Below are positions 17,095 through 26,028 of a DNA stretch of 64,000 nt, one piece after another. The position numbers were made by a program, and so were the translations under genes. The stretch lies in NCBI RefSeq assembly GCF_012184415.1, contig NZ_VTOX01000005.1:124001-188000 (forward strand), written 5' to 3'. Positions within the stretch are counted from its first letter, which is position 1, and each line of letters starts with the position of its first letter. The stretch comes from Ramlibacter lithotrophicus (GTDB lineage Bacteria > Pseudomonadota > Gammaproteobacteria > Burkholderiales > Burkholderiaceae_C). Below the pieces are notes generated by a model. It had not been told where the DNA came from. It did no database searches and saw only the letters and a list, made by a program, of their open reading frames with translations.

Positions 17095-20085
17095 ATGGCC
17101 CGCCCGACCTCCTGGCCGGTTACGCTCCGCTTCTTGCGCCCCATGAGCCTGCTGCCACGTCTGAAATCCCGGCTGGAGCGGGTCTGGCCGACCGCGTCGC
17201 TGCGCACGTATCTCTTTGCGGTGATGCTGCTGGCGACCCTGCCGATGGCCGTGTTGATGAGCGTGCAGCGCGTCGCCGAAATCCGGGGGCAGCAAGCCCG
17301 CATCGAGGAGGAGCTGGCGGGATCGGCCGCTGCCCTGGCCGCCTCGGTGGATCGGCAGCTGCGGTCCTCCCTGGAGGGCCTGGAGGTGCTCGCGCAGTCG
17401 GAGTTGTTCCAGCAGGGCCGCATCGCGGCGCTGGGACGGCTGCTCCATGGGCGGCCCCGCGGCGACTGGGACAGCGTCTTCCTGCTGGACCGCCAGGGGA
17501 CGGTGGTGCTCGACACCGGGCAGCCACGCGAGAAGGCGGCTTCCGAGGTACTGCGCCGCCTGCACGGTCAGGTCCTGCGCGGCGAGGCAGGTGTTTCCGG
17601 GCTGTCGGAGCAGGCGCCGGCCGGTCGCTGGACCGCGGTCGCCGTGCCGATCGTCCAGAACGGACAGGTGCGCTACGTCCTCGGCGCGCGCATGGATGAA
17701 AGCGTCTGGCAGTGGTTGAGCACCACCGCCCGTCGGCCGGGGGCGGCAAAGGCGGCGGTGTTCGACGCGCAAGGGCGGCTGCTCGGCGCGTCGACCGCTT
17801 CCGTGCCGCGCGGGGCGGCCCTGCCCCGGGACGCGGCCGCGGAAATGGCCCGCGCTCCCGCGGGCGTGCACCGCTCCAGCGACGTCGATGGCAGCGCGGT
17901 GTATGCCGCCTGGCGCACGGGCGCCCTGTCGGGCTGGCGCGTCCGCGTCTCGGTGCCCGCGGCCCCGATCGACGCCGCCGACCGGCGCGCGATCGGCACC
18001 GCCCTGGCCACCAGCGGCGGCAGTCTCCTGCTCGGGCTGCTGCTGGCCGCGCTGGTCGCGCGGCGGGTGGCGCAACCGTTGCGGCAGCTTGCCGCGGCCG
18101 GCGGCGCGGGGCTGCCGGACCATGTGGCCGTGCGCGAAATTGCCTCGCTGCGCGAAGCGCTCAGGGCCGCGCGCGAGCAGGATGCCGCCGGCCACGCCGC
18201 GCTGCAGGCCAAGGCGCAGGAATTCGAGACGCTCTTTGCCAGCAGTCCGGTGGCCATGGCCTTCGCGCAGGATCCCGCCTGCCGCGCCATCGCCCGCAAC
18301 GCGGCAATGGACGCGTTGCTCGGGCCGCCCGGCGCCGCAGCAGCCGACGGTGTCCGCATGTTGCATCAGGGACGCGAGCTGCCGCCGGCCGAGCAGCCGC
18401 TGCAGCTGGCCGCCGCGCTGGGCGAGACGATCGCCGGCCTGGAACTGGAGCTGCCGGCGCCGGGACAGCCCTCGACCTTTGTCATCGCGCACGCCGTGCC
18501 CCTGCGCGACGCGCGCGGGCGGCCGCGGGGCGCGCTCAGTGCGTTCGTCGACATCAGCGAGCGCAAGCAGGCCGAGGAGCGCCTGCGGGCCACCGACCGC
18601 CAGATGGCCCTGGCGCAGGAGGCGGGGCACGTCGGCTTCTTCCACTACCTGTTCGACGCCGACCGGCTGTCCTGGACGCCGGGGCAGTGCAAGCTGTTCG
18701 GCATCGAAGCGCTGCCGGTGGGCCGCCTGGCCGACTGGCTGGGCCGCGTGGCCGAGGAGGATCGCGAGCGCGTCGAGCGCGAGTTCTGGACCGCCTGCGC
18801 CCTGCGGCGGGAAAAGGAAACGCTGAACTACGGCGTGCGCCGGCCGGACGGCAGCCTGCGCTGGCTGTCGAGCCGGGTGATGCTGCAATACGATGCCTCC
18901 GGGCGGGCGGCGCGGCTCGTCGGCGTCACCCTCGACGTCACGGACCAGGTGACCACCGAGCGCGAGCGCGCGCAGCTCATCGAGCGCGCCGTGGCGGCGC
19001 AGCAGGAGGCCGAAGCAGCCAGCCGGGCCAAGGACGAGTTCCTCACCATGCTCAGCCATGAGCTGCGCAATCCGCTCAGTGCGATCTCGGCCGCGGTCGA
19101 CGTGCTCGAAACGGCCCCGTCCGACAGCCAGGTGCTGGCCGAAGCGCGGCAGATCATCGCCCGCCAGACCCGCAACCTGGCCCACATGCTCAACGACCTG
19201 CTGGACGTGGGGCGCGTGATCGCCGGCAAGATCCTGCTGGCACGGCAGCCGGTGGACCTGGCGGCACTGGTGCAGCGCGTCGACGAAACGCTGGCACTGA
19301 CGGGGGAGGCGGCCGGGCACCCCCTGCACCTGCGGCTGCAGCCGGTCTGGGTGGACGGCGACCCGGTGCGCATCGAGCAGGTGGTGACCAACCTGGTCAC
19401 CAATGCGATCAAGTACACCCCCGCGGGCCGGCCGATCCGCGTCGGCGTCGGCCGCGAGGGCGAAACGGCCGTGCTCGAGGTGCAGGACGCCGGGATGGGC
19501 ATTCCGCCCGCGCTGCTGCCGCGGGTGTTCGACCTCTTCGTGCAGGGCGAGCGCGGCCTCGACCGGCGCGCAGGCGGGCTCGGCATCGGGCTCACGCTCG
19601 TGCGCCGGCTGACCGAACTCCACGGTGGCACGGTGGAGGTGCAGAGCTCGGACGAAGGCAGCCGGTTCACCGTCCGGCTGCCCGCGATCGCCGTTCCCGA
19701 GTCGCGCAAGGACGGCACCGAGCCCCGCGCCCGCCGGCGCAACGTGCTGGTGGTGGAGGACAACGGCGACGTGCTGGCCGCGCTGCGCGCCAAGCTCGAG
19801 CTGGACGGCCACAGCGTCAGCACGGCGGCCGACGGCGTCGAGGGCCTGCAGTGCCTGCTGCGGCTCAAGCCGGAGGTGTCCATCGTCGACATCGGACTGC
19901 CCGGCCTGACCGGGTTCCAGCTGGCCCGCCACGCCCGCGCCGCCGGGTATGCGGGCAGAATGATCGCGATGTCGGGTTACGGCGCGGAGCGCGATGCCCG
20001 CGAGGCGCTGGTGGCCGGCTTCGATGCCTTTCTGGTCAAGCCGGTCGATGGCGCCCAGTTGCGAGCCAGTCTCGGTGCCGAATGA
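17095..20085 (+). CDS. Hybrid sensor histidine kinase with periplasmic sensor, PAS domains and receiver
   Basis: A 996-residue membrane kinase. TM1 is at about 37-57 and TM2 at about 302-325; the roughly 240 residues between form a periplasmic Cache-like sensor (helical start EEELAGSAAALAASVDRQL, then VFLLDRQGTVVLDTG). After TM2 come two PAS-type regions (about 370-500 and 510-630), HisKA with LSHELRNPLS, HATPase (NLVTNAIKYTPAGR, GLGIGLTLVRRL) and a C-terminal receiver (VVEDNGDV, IVDIGLPG, LVKPVDG). It lies 94 bases upstream of the NtrC-class regulator on the same strand, so it may be its input kinase. MSLLPRL at 17143 is an alternative start. Confidence 0.9.
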   Translation: MARPTSWPVTLRFLRPMSLLPRLKSRLERVWPTASLRTYLFAVMLLATLPMAVLMSVQRVAEIRGQQARIEEELAGSAAALAASVDRQLRSSLEGLEVLAQSELFQQGRIAALGRLLHGRPRGDWDSVFLLDRQGTVVLDTGQPREKAASEVLRRLHGQVLRGEAGVSGLSEQAPAGRWTAVAVPIVQNGQVRYVLGARMDESVWQWLSTTARRPGAAKAAVFDAQGRLLGASTASVPRGAALPRDAAAEMARAPAGVHRSSDVDGSAVYAAWRTGALSGWRVRVSVPAAPIDAADRRAIGTALATSGGSLLLGLLLAALVARRVAQPLRQLAAAGGAGLPDHVAVREIASLREALRAAREQDAAGHAALQAKAQEFETLFASSPVAMAFAQDPACRAIARNAAMDALLGPPGAAAADGVRMLHQGRELPPAEQPLQLAAALGETIAGLELELPAPGQPSTFVIAHAVPLRDARGRPRGALSAFVDISERKQAEERLRATDRQMALAQEAGHVGFFHYLFDADRLSWTPGQCKLFGIEALPVGRLADWLGRVAEEDRERVEREFWTACALRREKETLNYGVRRPDGSLRWLSSRVMLQYDASGRAARLVGVTLDVTDQVTTERERAQLIERAVAAQQEAEAASRAKDEFLTMLSHELRNPLSAISAAVDVLETAPSDSQVLAEARQIIARQTRNLAHMLNDLLDVGRVIAGKILLARQPVDLAALVQRVDETLALTGEAAGHPLHLRLQPVWVDGDPVRIEQVVTNLVTNAIKYTPAGRPIRVGVGREGETAVLEVQDAGMGIPPALLPRVFDLFVQGERGLDRRAGGLGIGLTLVRRLTELHGGTVEVQSSDEGSRFTVRLPAIAVPESRKDGTEPRARRRNVLVVEDNGDVLAALRAKLELDGHSVSTAADGVEGLQCLLRLKPEVSIVDIGLPGLTGFQLARHARAAGYAGRMIAMSGYGAERDAREALVAGFDAFLVKPVDGAQLRASLGAE

Positions 20086-20179
20086 AGGGTTGCTGACGCC
20101 GGGTTACAGCGGCGCACCGGCCGGGCACCAATAATGGCCATGGCCCGGCTGAAACCGGACCGTGGGAGCAGACGCAGGG

Positions 20180-21535
20180 ATGCACGACATGGGACACGCA
20201 CTGATCGTCGAGGACGATGCCGACTCCGCGCGGATGGTGGCGGCGCTGGTCGGCAACGAAGGCTTTTCAGCGGCGACGGCCCGGTCGCTGCGTGACGCGC
20301 GCCGCCAGATCGCCCTGCAGCAGCCCGACCTGTTGCTCCTCGACCTGCGGCTGCCCGACGGCAACGGGATGTCCCTGCTGGACGAACACGAACTGGTCGG
20401 CAAGTCCGAGGTCGTCCTGATGACGGGGCACGCGAGCCTCGAAACGTCGATCCAGGCGCTGCGCTACGGCGCGGCCGATTACCTCATCAAGCCGGTCAGC
20501 GCCAAGCAGTTGCAGGGCATCCTGTCGCGCGTGACGCGGCCATCGGTGCTGCGCACCGAGGCCGACGAACTGCAGCAGGACCTGCAGCGCACCGGGCGCT
20601 TCGGCCACCTGGTGGGCCGGACCGAGCCGATGCAGCGCATCTACGAGCAGATTGCCCGCGTGGCGCGCACGTCGGTGACGGTCTTCGTCACGGGCGAGAG
20701 CGGCAGCGGCAAGGAACTGGTGGCTCGCACCGTGCACGACCTGAGCCGCCGCCGCAACAAGCCGTTCCTGGCCGTCAACTGCGGCGCGATCTCGCCGAAC
20801 CTGATCGAAAGCGAGATCTTCGGCCACGAGCGGGGCAGCTTCACCGGGGCCGAGCGGCAGCACCACGGCTTCTTCGAGCGAGCCCATGGCGGCACGCTGT
20901 TCCTGGACGAGATCACCGAGATGCCGCCGGCGCTTCAGGTGAAGCTGCTGCGCGTGCTGGAGACCGGGACAGTCATGCGCGTGGGCTCCACCACGCCACA
21001 GGAGACCGACGTGCGGGTGGTCGCGGCAAGCAACCGCGACCCGGCGCAGGCGGTGGCCGCCGGGGCGCTGCGCGAAGACCTGTTCTATCGGCTCAACGTG
21101 TTCCCGATCGAGACGCCGCCGCTGCGCGACCGGCGCGGCGACCTGCCGCTGCTGGTGGACCACTTCCTCAAGGAGATCGGCGCGCGCGAAGGAGGATTCA
21201 AGCGCGCGTCCGCCGCGGCCCTGGACCGGCTGGCGCAGTACCGGTGGCCCGGGAACGTGCGCGAGCTGCGCAACGTGCTGCAGCGCGCGTACGTGATGAC
21301 CGCGGGCGCCGAGATCGGCGACCAGTGGCTGCCGCGCGACGTGCTGGTCGATCCGGTGTCGGGCGGCGATGGCAGCACCTTGCAGGTGCCGGTGGGTACG
21401 CCGCTCGCGGCGGTGGAGCGCCAGTTGATCCTGGCCACCCTGGAGCACTACGGCAACCAGAAGGAGCGCACGGCCGCGGCGCTGGGCGTGAGCCTCAAGA
21501 CTCTTTACAACCGCCTCAAGGAATACGGGTCCTGA
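20180..21535 (+). CDS. Sigma-54-dependent response regulator (NtrC class)
   Basis: A 451-residue activator with three parts. The receiver (1-120) has EDDADSAR, LLDLRLPD and LIKPVSA. The AAA+ domain (about 140-375) has Walker A GESGSGKE, the sigma-54 contact loop GSFTGA (Ser for the usual first Ala), Walker B GTLFLDEI and the arginine-finger region. A C-terminal Fis-type helix-turn-helix follows (KERTAAALGVSLKTLYNRLKEY). It should open -24/-12 promoters with sigma-54. The ATG at 20180 is chosen; ATG at 20189, eight bases after CAGGGA, is equally possible, and a GTG lies at 20162. Targets plausibly include the KGG gene just downstream. Confidence 0.93.
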   Translation: MHDMGHALIVEDDADSARMVAALVGNEGFSAATARSLRDARRQIALQQPDLLLLDLRLPDGNGMSLLDEHELVGKSEVVLMTGHASLETSIQALRYGAADYLIKPVSAKQLQGILSRVTRPSVLRTEADELQQDLQRTGRFGHLVGRTEPMQRIYEQIARVARTSVTVFVTGESGSGKELVARTVHDLSRRRNKPFLAVNCGAISPNLIESEIFGHERGSFTGAERQHHGFFERAHGGTLFLDEITEMPPALQVKLLRVLETGTVMRVGSTTPQETDVRVVAASNRDPAQAVAAGALREDLFYRLNVFPIETPPLRDRRGDLPLLVDHFLKEIGAREGGFKRASAAALDRLAQYRWPGNVRELRNVLQRAYVMTAGAEIGDQWLPRDVLVDPVSGGDGSTLQVPVGTPLAAVERQLILATLEHYGNQKERTAAALGVSLKTLYNRLKEYGS

Positions 21536-21683
21536 AGGGCCGGCGCGCGGCGCGGTGGGCACCGGCCAAAGGCACCGACGTTCCCAGCCGTTACCGCAAC
21601 TTTTACCTGTCGAGCGCACCGCGCGCTCCTGCGGGCCGCGAGTTCCCGAGGCGGCGCTTCGCGATCGCCGCCGCGCCGAAACA

Positions 21684-21697
21684 GGCACGGACCTTGC
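21684..21697 (+). promoter_or_regulatory. Sigma-54 (-24/-12) promoter of the KGG gene
   Basis: The sequence GGCACGGACCTTGC matches the sigma-54 consensus (GGCAC-G-N4-TTGC) in every conserved position, with exactly 10 bases between the GG and GC pairs. Transcription would start near 21709, giving a leader of about 38 bases before the KGG start codon. It sits 150 bases after the NtrC-class activator gene. Confidence 0.82.
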
Positions 21698-21746
21698 CAG
21701 TATCCGGACTCTCTTCGTCCTTCATTCACTCATTGAAAGGCTTCCG

Positions 21747-21974
21747 ATGACCCTGCAAGACCAGAACACAGCGCGCAACGAGAAGGACAGCAGCGCGCCG
21801 CGGCGCAGCCTGCGCGGTTTTGCCGCCATGGATCCCAAGCGCCAGCGCGAGATCGCCAGCCTCGGCGGCCGGGCCGCGCACCAGAGCGGCCATGCCCACG
21901 AGTTCACGAGCGAGGAAGCGCGCGCCGCGGGCCGCAAGCGGCACGCGCGCAGCGGCCCGACCGAACAGCGGTGA
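21747..21974 (+). CDS. KGG-type stress-induced small protein
   Basis: A 75-residue hydrophilic, probably disordered protein with the KGG family signature: RGFAAMDPKRQREIASLGG, followed by RAAHQSGHAHEFTSEEARAAGRKR. Relatives (E. coli YciG, Bacillus GsiB) are induced by general stress or starvation and resemble LEA/hydrophilin proteins. A good ribosome-binding site (GAAAGG) lies six bases before the ATG. A near-perfect sigma-54 promoter precedes it, which is unusual for this family, whose members are normally under sigma-S or sigma-B. Confidence 0.88.
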   Translation: MTLQDQNTARNEKDSSAPRRSLRGFAAMDPKRQREIASLGGRAAHQSGHAHEFTSEEARAAGRKRHARSGPTEQR

Positions 21975-22095
21975 CGGCCGTGGGCGGGCGCCTGCGGTCG
22001 TAGGAAACGTCGCGCCGGCGCTGGCCCATGCCACTGACAGGCGGGCTGCCGGCAGGACTTTAGGATGCATGAAGTCCCCTGCCAGGAGCCCCCCG

Positions 22096-22437
22096 ATGCA
22101 CCACGAGACCGCCGCGCACGCGGCCACCAGCGAGTCGCGCGCGCGCGACAAGCTTGCCCTCACCCAGGCCTGCAGCGCACTGTGGGTCGCCACGCTGTCG
22201 CTCATGACCGCGTTCATGCAGACCGCCGCGCCCGTCCATCGCCATCTCATCGCCCGCAAGATCGCCAGGAACCTCGCGCTGCTGCGCGCGGAAGAAGCGG
22301 TGTTCAGCGCCGAGTGCCGGATGATCTTCGACAACCTTGCGCAACGCTGGTCGGCCAAGGCGGACCAGCTCGCCCCCGAGCAGGAGCGGCCGCGCGAGCA
22401 GGCGGGACTGCGGGCCGCCATCGCGAAGCTGCACTGA
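22096..22437 (+). CDS. Hypothetical helical protein
   Basis: A 113-residue protein of no family I know. The sequence is Ala-rich and largely helical. A central segment (ALWVATLSLMTAFMQTAAPVH, residues about 33-53) is hydrophobic enough to be a membrane helix or a packed core helix, flanked by charged helices (HLIARKIARNLALLRAEEAVF and WSAKADQL). The ATG has a Shine-Dalgarno-like CAGGAGC eight bases upstream. Clustering with stress genes (KGG, Kbp) suggests but does not show a stress role; the helical pattern is weakly phasin-like. Confidence 0.6.
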   Translation: MHHETAAHAATSESRARDKLALTQACSALWVATLSLMTAFMQTAAPVHRHLIARKIARNLALLRAEEAVFSAECRMIFDNLAQRWSAKADQLAPEQERPREQAGLRAAIAKLH

Positions 22438-22535
22438 CCCGTCGTTGTGGGGGCCGGCCTACACGCCGCCCTGACGCCGTCCGACGCAGAGCCGGCTGCC
22501 GCGTTTGCACACTCTGGACGGCATCAGGAGTCCAC

Positions 22536-23066
22536 ATGTCCCTCTTCAGCTTCATCCGCGACGCGGGCGAAAAACTGTTCAAGAAACCCGACGCGACGGC
22601 GACGGCCCAGGCGCCCGCTCCGGCTGCGGCCGCACCGTCCGCGCCCGCGGCGTCACAGCGCGAGAGCGTCGACGTGCTCAACGCCCGCGCCGGCGACGCC
22701 ATCGAGGCCTATGTCGCGCAGCAGAACCTCGGCATCCAGGCGCTCGACGTCAAGTACGACGGCGCGACCGAGACCGCCACCATCAGCGGCAACGCGCCGT
22801 CGCAGGAGGCCGCCGAGAAGGCCGTGCTGTGCTGCGGCAACGTGGCGCACGTGTCCAAGGTCGACAACCGCCTCACGGTGCCGCAGGCGGCCGAGACCGC
22901 GCAGTTCCACGACGTGGCCAAGGGCGACACCTTGTCGGCGATCGCGAAGAAATACTACGGCGACGCCAACAAGTACAACGCCATCTTCGAGGCGAATCGC
23001 CCGATGCTGTCGCATCCGGACAAGATCTATCCCGGCCAGAAGCTGCGGATCCCGAAGCTCACCTGA
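22536..23066 (+). CDS. BON-LysM protein Kbp/YgaU
   Basis: A 176-residue protein built like the K+-binding protein Kbp (YgaU): a BON domain (about 52-115, IEAYVAQQNLGIQALDVKYDG onward, through VDNRLTVP) and a C-terminal LysM domain (FHDVAKGDTLSAIAKKYYGD… YPGQKLRIPKLT). Kbp binds potassium and stabilises cells under salt stress in E. coli. The N-terminus (MSLFSFIRDAGEKLF) is the standard family start; this copy has an extra Ala/Pro-rich linker of about 20 residues before BON. CAGGAG lies five bases upstream of the ATG. Confidence 0.92.
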   Translation: MSLFSFIRDAGEKLFKKPDATATAQAPAPAAAAPSAPAASQRESVDVLNARAGDAIEAYVAQQNLGIQALDVKYDGATETATISGNAPSQEAAEKAVLCCGNVAHVSKVDNRLTVPQAAETAQFHDVAKGDTLSAIAKKYYGDANKYNAIFEANRPMLSHPDKIYPGQKLRIPKLT

Positions 23067-23075
23067 CGGGCAGGT

Positions 23076-23567
23076 GTGTCCAGCCTCGCGTCGTACTACC
23101 TCGCCTCGCTGGGCGCCGCTCTGCTCGTGATCGCGGTCGCGAGCGGCCTGATCGCACGGCGCGTGCGGCGCGGGCAACGCCGGTTGCAGGCCATGGCCTT
23201 GCTGGCCGCGCTCGGACGCTCCACCGACTGGGTCGCGGCGCAGGGCCGTGCGGTCTGCTTCCAGGCCGCCACCGACCTGGACGACCAGAGCCTGGACGAA
23301 ATCCGCTCGCTGCAGCGGCAATGGTTTCCCGAACTCGATGCGCCGGCCGCCGAGCTCTTCAGCGTGCACGGCAAGCTGGCCGCACTGCTGCGAATCCACG
23401 AGCGGCTGCGCGCCCAGGATCCCGAAGCGTGGCTGGACGGTGCTTACGACGCAGCGTTCATGGCGTTGTGGCGCGAGCACGGCGCGATCGTGCAAACGAT
23501 GGAGCGGCAGCTCGTTCCCGCCGCGAGGACGGCGGCGGCGCTGCGGCAACACACCTTCCCGGCCTGA
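23076..23567 (+). CDS. Hypothetical membrane-anchored protein
   Basis: A 163-residue protein with one N-terminal transmembrane segment (SYYLASLGAALLVIAVASGLIA, residues about 6-27) followed by a basic stop-transfer (RRVRRGQRR) and a helical cytoplasmic domain with no recognised motif (LDEIRSLQRQWFPELDAP; ALLRIHERLRAQDPEAWLDGAYDAAF). It starts at a GTG ten bases after the stop of the BON-LysM gene, so the two are probably one transcript. No function can be assigned. Confidence 0.62.
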   Translation: MSSLASYYLASLGAALLVIAVASGLIARRVRRGQRRLQAMALLAALGRSTDWVAAQGRAVCFQAATDLDDQSLDEIRSLQRQWFPELDAPAAELFSVHGKLAALLRIHERLRAQDPEAWLDGAYDAAFMALWREHGAIVQTMERQLVPAARTAAALRQHTFPA

Positions 23568-23725
23568 GCTCGCCAGTGAGCTGGACGCCGCAGGCGACGG
23601 GTACACGACCTTGACGCCCTACGGCTGTAGGACGGCGCCGCATCCTGCGCTCCAGGGCTCGGCGGCAAGCCGCCCCGTTCGGCGCTGCCAGCATAATCGG
23701 CTTCCTTCAAACGGACCACCAGCCT

Positions 23726-25630
23726 GTGCTCAGCCCCATGCGAGCGGTCGACCCCGCCGACGGCCGCTTCCAGTTGCTCGTCGAAGCCGTCGTCGACTAC
23801 GGCATCTTCATGCTCGACCCCGAGGGACACGTCCTGTCGTGGAACTCGGGCGCGGAAAAGCTCAAGGGCTACCAGCGCGATGAGATCCTGGGCCGGCATT
23901 TCTCGGTGTTCTACCCGCCCGAGGTGGTCGCCGCCGGCTGGCCGCAAGAGGAGCTTCGCCGTGCCACGGAATGCGGCCGGTTCGAGGACGAGGGCTGGCG
24001 GTTGCGCAAGGACGGGTCCCGCTTCTGGGCCAACGTCGTCATCACGGCGCTGCTCGACGGCAACGGCCGGCTGACGGGTTTCGCCAAGATCACTCGCGAC
24101 CTGACGGAACGGCGCGAGCACGAGAACGCGCTGCGGCAGAGCGAGGCGCGGTTCCGGCTGCTGGTCGACAGCGTCCGCGACTACGCCATCTTCATGCTCG
24201 ACGTGGACGGCAACGTCCGCAGCTGGAACGCTGGCGCGCAGGCCCTCAAGGGCTACGCTGGCGACGAGATCATCGGTCGGCATTTCGGCAGCTTCTACAC
24301 GCCCGAAGACCAGGCGGCGGGCAAGCCGGCCGCCGTGCTGGTCGCGGCCCGCCAGCACGGGCGCACCGAGCAGGAAGGCTGGCGGCTGCGCAAGGACGGT
24401 TCGCTGTTCTGGGCCAACGTGGTCGTCACGGCGATGCGCGACGAGCGCGGCGAGCTGATCGGCTTCGCCAAGGTGACGCGCGACATGACGGACCGGCGAC
24501 GGCTCGAGGAACTGGAACGTTCCAGCCGCATGATGAGCCAGTTCCTGGCGATGCTCGCGCATGAGCTGCGCAACCCGCTGGCGCCGATGCGCAACGCCGT
24601 CACGCTCATGCAGCTGGAGCCGACGGCCAGCCCCGCCCTGCGCAATGCGCGCGACATCCTCGACCGCCAGCTCACGCACGTCACGCGGCTGGTGGACGAC
24701 CTGCTCGACATCGGGCGGCTCACCACCGGCAAGATCCGGCTGCAGCGCGAGGACGTCAGCGTGGCCGACCTCGTGGCCCGTGCCGTCGAAACGGCGCGCC
24801 CGCTGATCGAGGCGCGCCGCCATACCCTGTCGATCGAGCTGCCGTCCCAGCCGGTGCACGTCGAGGCCGACCCCACGCGGCTGTCGCAGATCATGCAGAA
24901 CCTGCTGGTGAACGCGGCCAAGTACACGCCCGACGGGGGCCGGGTGTCGGTGAAGGCGCATGCGGCGGACGGCTTCGTCACGATCACGGTCACCGACAAC
25001 GGCCGCGGCATCGCCCACGGCGACCTGCAGCGCATCTTCGAGCTGTTCGCACAGGGCGACAACGGCACGCCCAACGACAGCGGCCTCGGCGTCGGGCTCA
25101 CCCTTGCCCGTTCGCTGGCCGAGATGCACGGCGGCCGGCTCGACGCGGAAAGCCCGGGCCCCGGCCAGGGCAGCACCTTCCTGCTGCGGCTACCGCTCGG
25201 GCAGCATCAGGAGCGGCCTGCCGGCGAGGCGTCGTCGACGTTCAGGGTGCTGGTGGTCGACGACAACCGCGACTCCGCGGACAGTGCCTGCGCGATCATC
25301 CGGATGCTGGGGTACGACGCGGAATGCGCCTACGACGGCACGGGCGCCCTGGCCGCCGCCGCGCGCTGGCGGCCGGACATTGTGCTGCTCGACCTGGCGA
25401 TGCCGGGGCTGGACGGCTACAAGACGCTCGGCCGGCTGCGGGCGCTGCCCGCGATGGAACAGGCGCACGTCGTGGCGATGACGGGGTACGGCAGCCAGGA
25501 AGACCGGCGGCGCACCACCAGCGCGGGATTCGACGGGCACCTCACCAAGCCGGTCGAGCTCGCCGCGCTCACCAGCCTCATCGACTCCGTGCGCAGGAGC
25601 ACCGAGCAGGCGAAGCCATTGGCGCCGTGA
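23726..25630 (+). CDS. Soluble hybrid histidine kinase with two PAS domains
   Basis: A 634-residue cytoplasmic kinase without membrane segments. Two PAS domains repeat almost the same sequence (about 15-125 and 140-255; each has YGIFMLD or YAIFMLD, then SWN.GA..LKGY, IxGRHF and RLRKDGS.FWANVV), indicating internal duplication. They are followed by HisKA (LAHELRNPLAPM), HATPase (NLLVNAAKYTPDGG, GLGVGLTLAR) and a receiver (VVDDNRDSA, LLDLAMPG, LTKPVEL). Start is a GTG at 23726; an ATG four codons later (23738) would serve as well. No dedicated partner is adjacent. It is followed by a strong stem-loop. Confidence 0.9.
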   Translation: MLSPMRAVDPADGRFQLLVEAVVDYGIFMLDPEGHVLSWNSGAEKLKGYQRDEILGRHFSVFYPPEVVAAGWPQEELRRATECGRFEDEGWRLRKDGSRFWANVVITALLDGNGRLTGFAKITRDLTERREHENALRQSEARFRLLVDSVRDYAIFMLDVDGNVRSWNAGAQALKGYAGDEIIGRHFGSFYTPEDQAAGKPAAVLVAARQHGRTEQEGWRLRKDGSLFWANVVVTAMRDERGELIGFAKVTRDMTDRRRLEELERSSRMMSQFLAMLAHELRNPLAPMRNAVTLMQLEPTASPALRNARDILDRQLTHVTRLVDDLLDIGRLTTGKIRLQREDVSVADLVARAVETARPLIEARRHTLSIELPSQPVHVEADPTRLSQIMQNLLVNAAKYTPDGGRVSVKAHAADGFVTITVTDNGRGIAHGDLQRIFELFAQGDNGTPNDSGLGVGLTLARSLAEMHGGRLDAESPGPGQGSTFLLRLPLGQHQERPAGEASSTFRVLVVDDNRDSADSACAIIRMLGYDAECAYDGTGALAAAARWRPDIVLLDLAMPGLDGYKTLGRLRALPAMEQAHVVAMTGYGSQEDRRRTTSAGFDGHLTKPVELAALTSLIDSVRRSTEQAKPLAP

Positions 25631-25647
25631 CGCGGCGCCGTCCCGCA

Positions 25648-25669
25648 AAGGCCCGCAGTTGCGGGCCTT
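25648..25669 (+). terminator. Stem-loop terminator after the PAS hybrid kinase
   Basis: Arms AAGGCCCGCA and TGCGGGCCTT form a GC-rich hairpin followed by TTCTGTG. It lies 18 bases after the kinase stop. It is the first of three near-identical hairpins in this intergenic region (25648, 25824, 25999) and, being symmetrical, could work on both strands. Confidence 0.7.
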
Positions 25670-25683
25670 CTGTGCCTGAAGGA

Positions 25684-25809
25684 GGGTCGGATTGCGCGGC
25701 GCGGGCTCACCCGCTCGGCGGCCCGCCGGGCCCGCTGCGCGTCCGTCACGGCCGTCCCGCGGCCGTGCCGAACGAACCGACTCGGCGCCGTCGGTTCTTC
25801 ATCCGACCC
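25684..25809. repeat. Palindromic repeat unit, copy 1
   Basis: A 126-base element with 9-base inverted ends (GGGTCGGAT and ATCCGACCC) and internal palindromes, including GAACCGAC…GTCGGTTC and an ACGGCCG/CGGCCGT pair. The second copy, 176 bases further on, is nearly identical. The left end equals the first bases of the tRNA-Ser T-arm as read on the plus strand (26038-26046). Confidence 0.8.
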
Positions 25810-25823
25810 GTCCGCAAAACGCG

Positions 25824-25845
25824 AAGGCCCGCGGTTGCGGGCCTT
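25824..25845. terminator. Second copy of the stem-loop between repeat units
   Basis: AAGGCCCGC…GCGGGCCTT hairpin with a GGTT loop and a TTCTGTG tail, the same design as at 25648 and 25999. It separates the two palindromic units and may be a non-functional by-product of the tandem duplication. Confidence 0.55.
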
Positions 25846-25859
25846 CTGTGCCGGGAGGA

Positions 25860-25984
25860 GGGTCGGATTGCGCCGCGCGGGCTCACCCGCTCGGCGGCCC
25901 GCCGGGCCCGCTGCGCGTCCGCTGCGGCCGTCCCGCGGCCGCATCGAACGAACCGACTCGGCGCCGTCGGTTCTCATCCGACCC
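25860..25984. repeat. Palindromic repeat unit, copy 2
   Basis: A 125-base near copy of the unit at 25684-25809, with the same GGGTCGGAT/ATCCGACCC ends and internal hairpins, differing by scattered substitutions and one-base indels. Together with the three hairpins it fills the roughly 400-base gap between the kinase gene and the tRNA; I see no gene in that gap. Confidence 0.8.
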
Positions 25985-25998
25985 GTTCCGCAAACGCG

Positions 25999-26020
25999 AA
26001 GGCCCGCAAGTGCGGGCCTT
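25999..26020 (-). terminator. Stem-loop terminator of the serS / tRNA-Ser transcript
   Basis: Arms AAGGCCCGCA and TGCGGGCCTT nine bases beyond the CCA end of the tRNA on the minus strand. A GC-rich stem directly after a tRNA is normal; here it is the third copy of the hairpin repeated across the region. Confidence 0.65.
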
Positions 26021-26028
26021 CTATGTTT

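Noticed and set aside
25648-26020. CRISPR array
   Set aside because: Only two or three long units, with palindromic units instead of unique spacers and no cas genes nearby.
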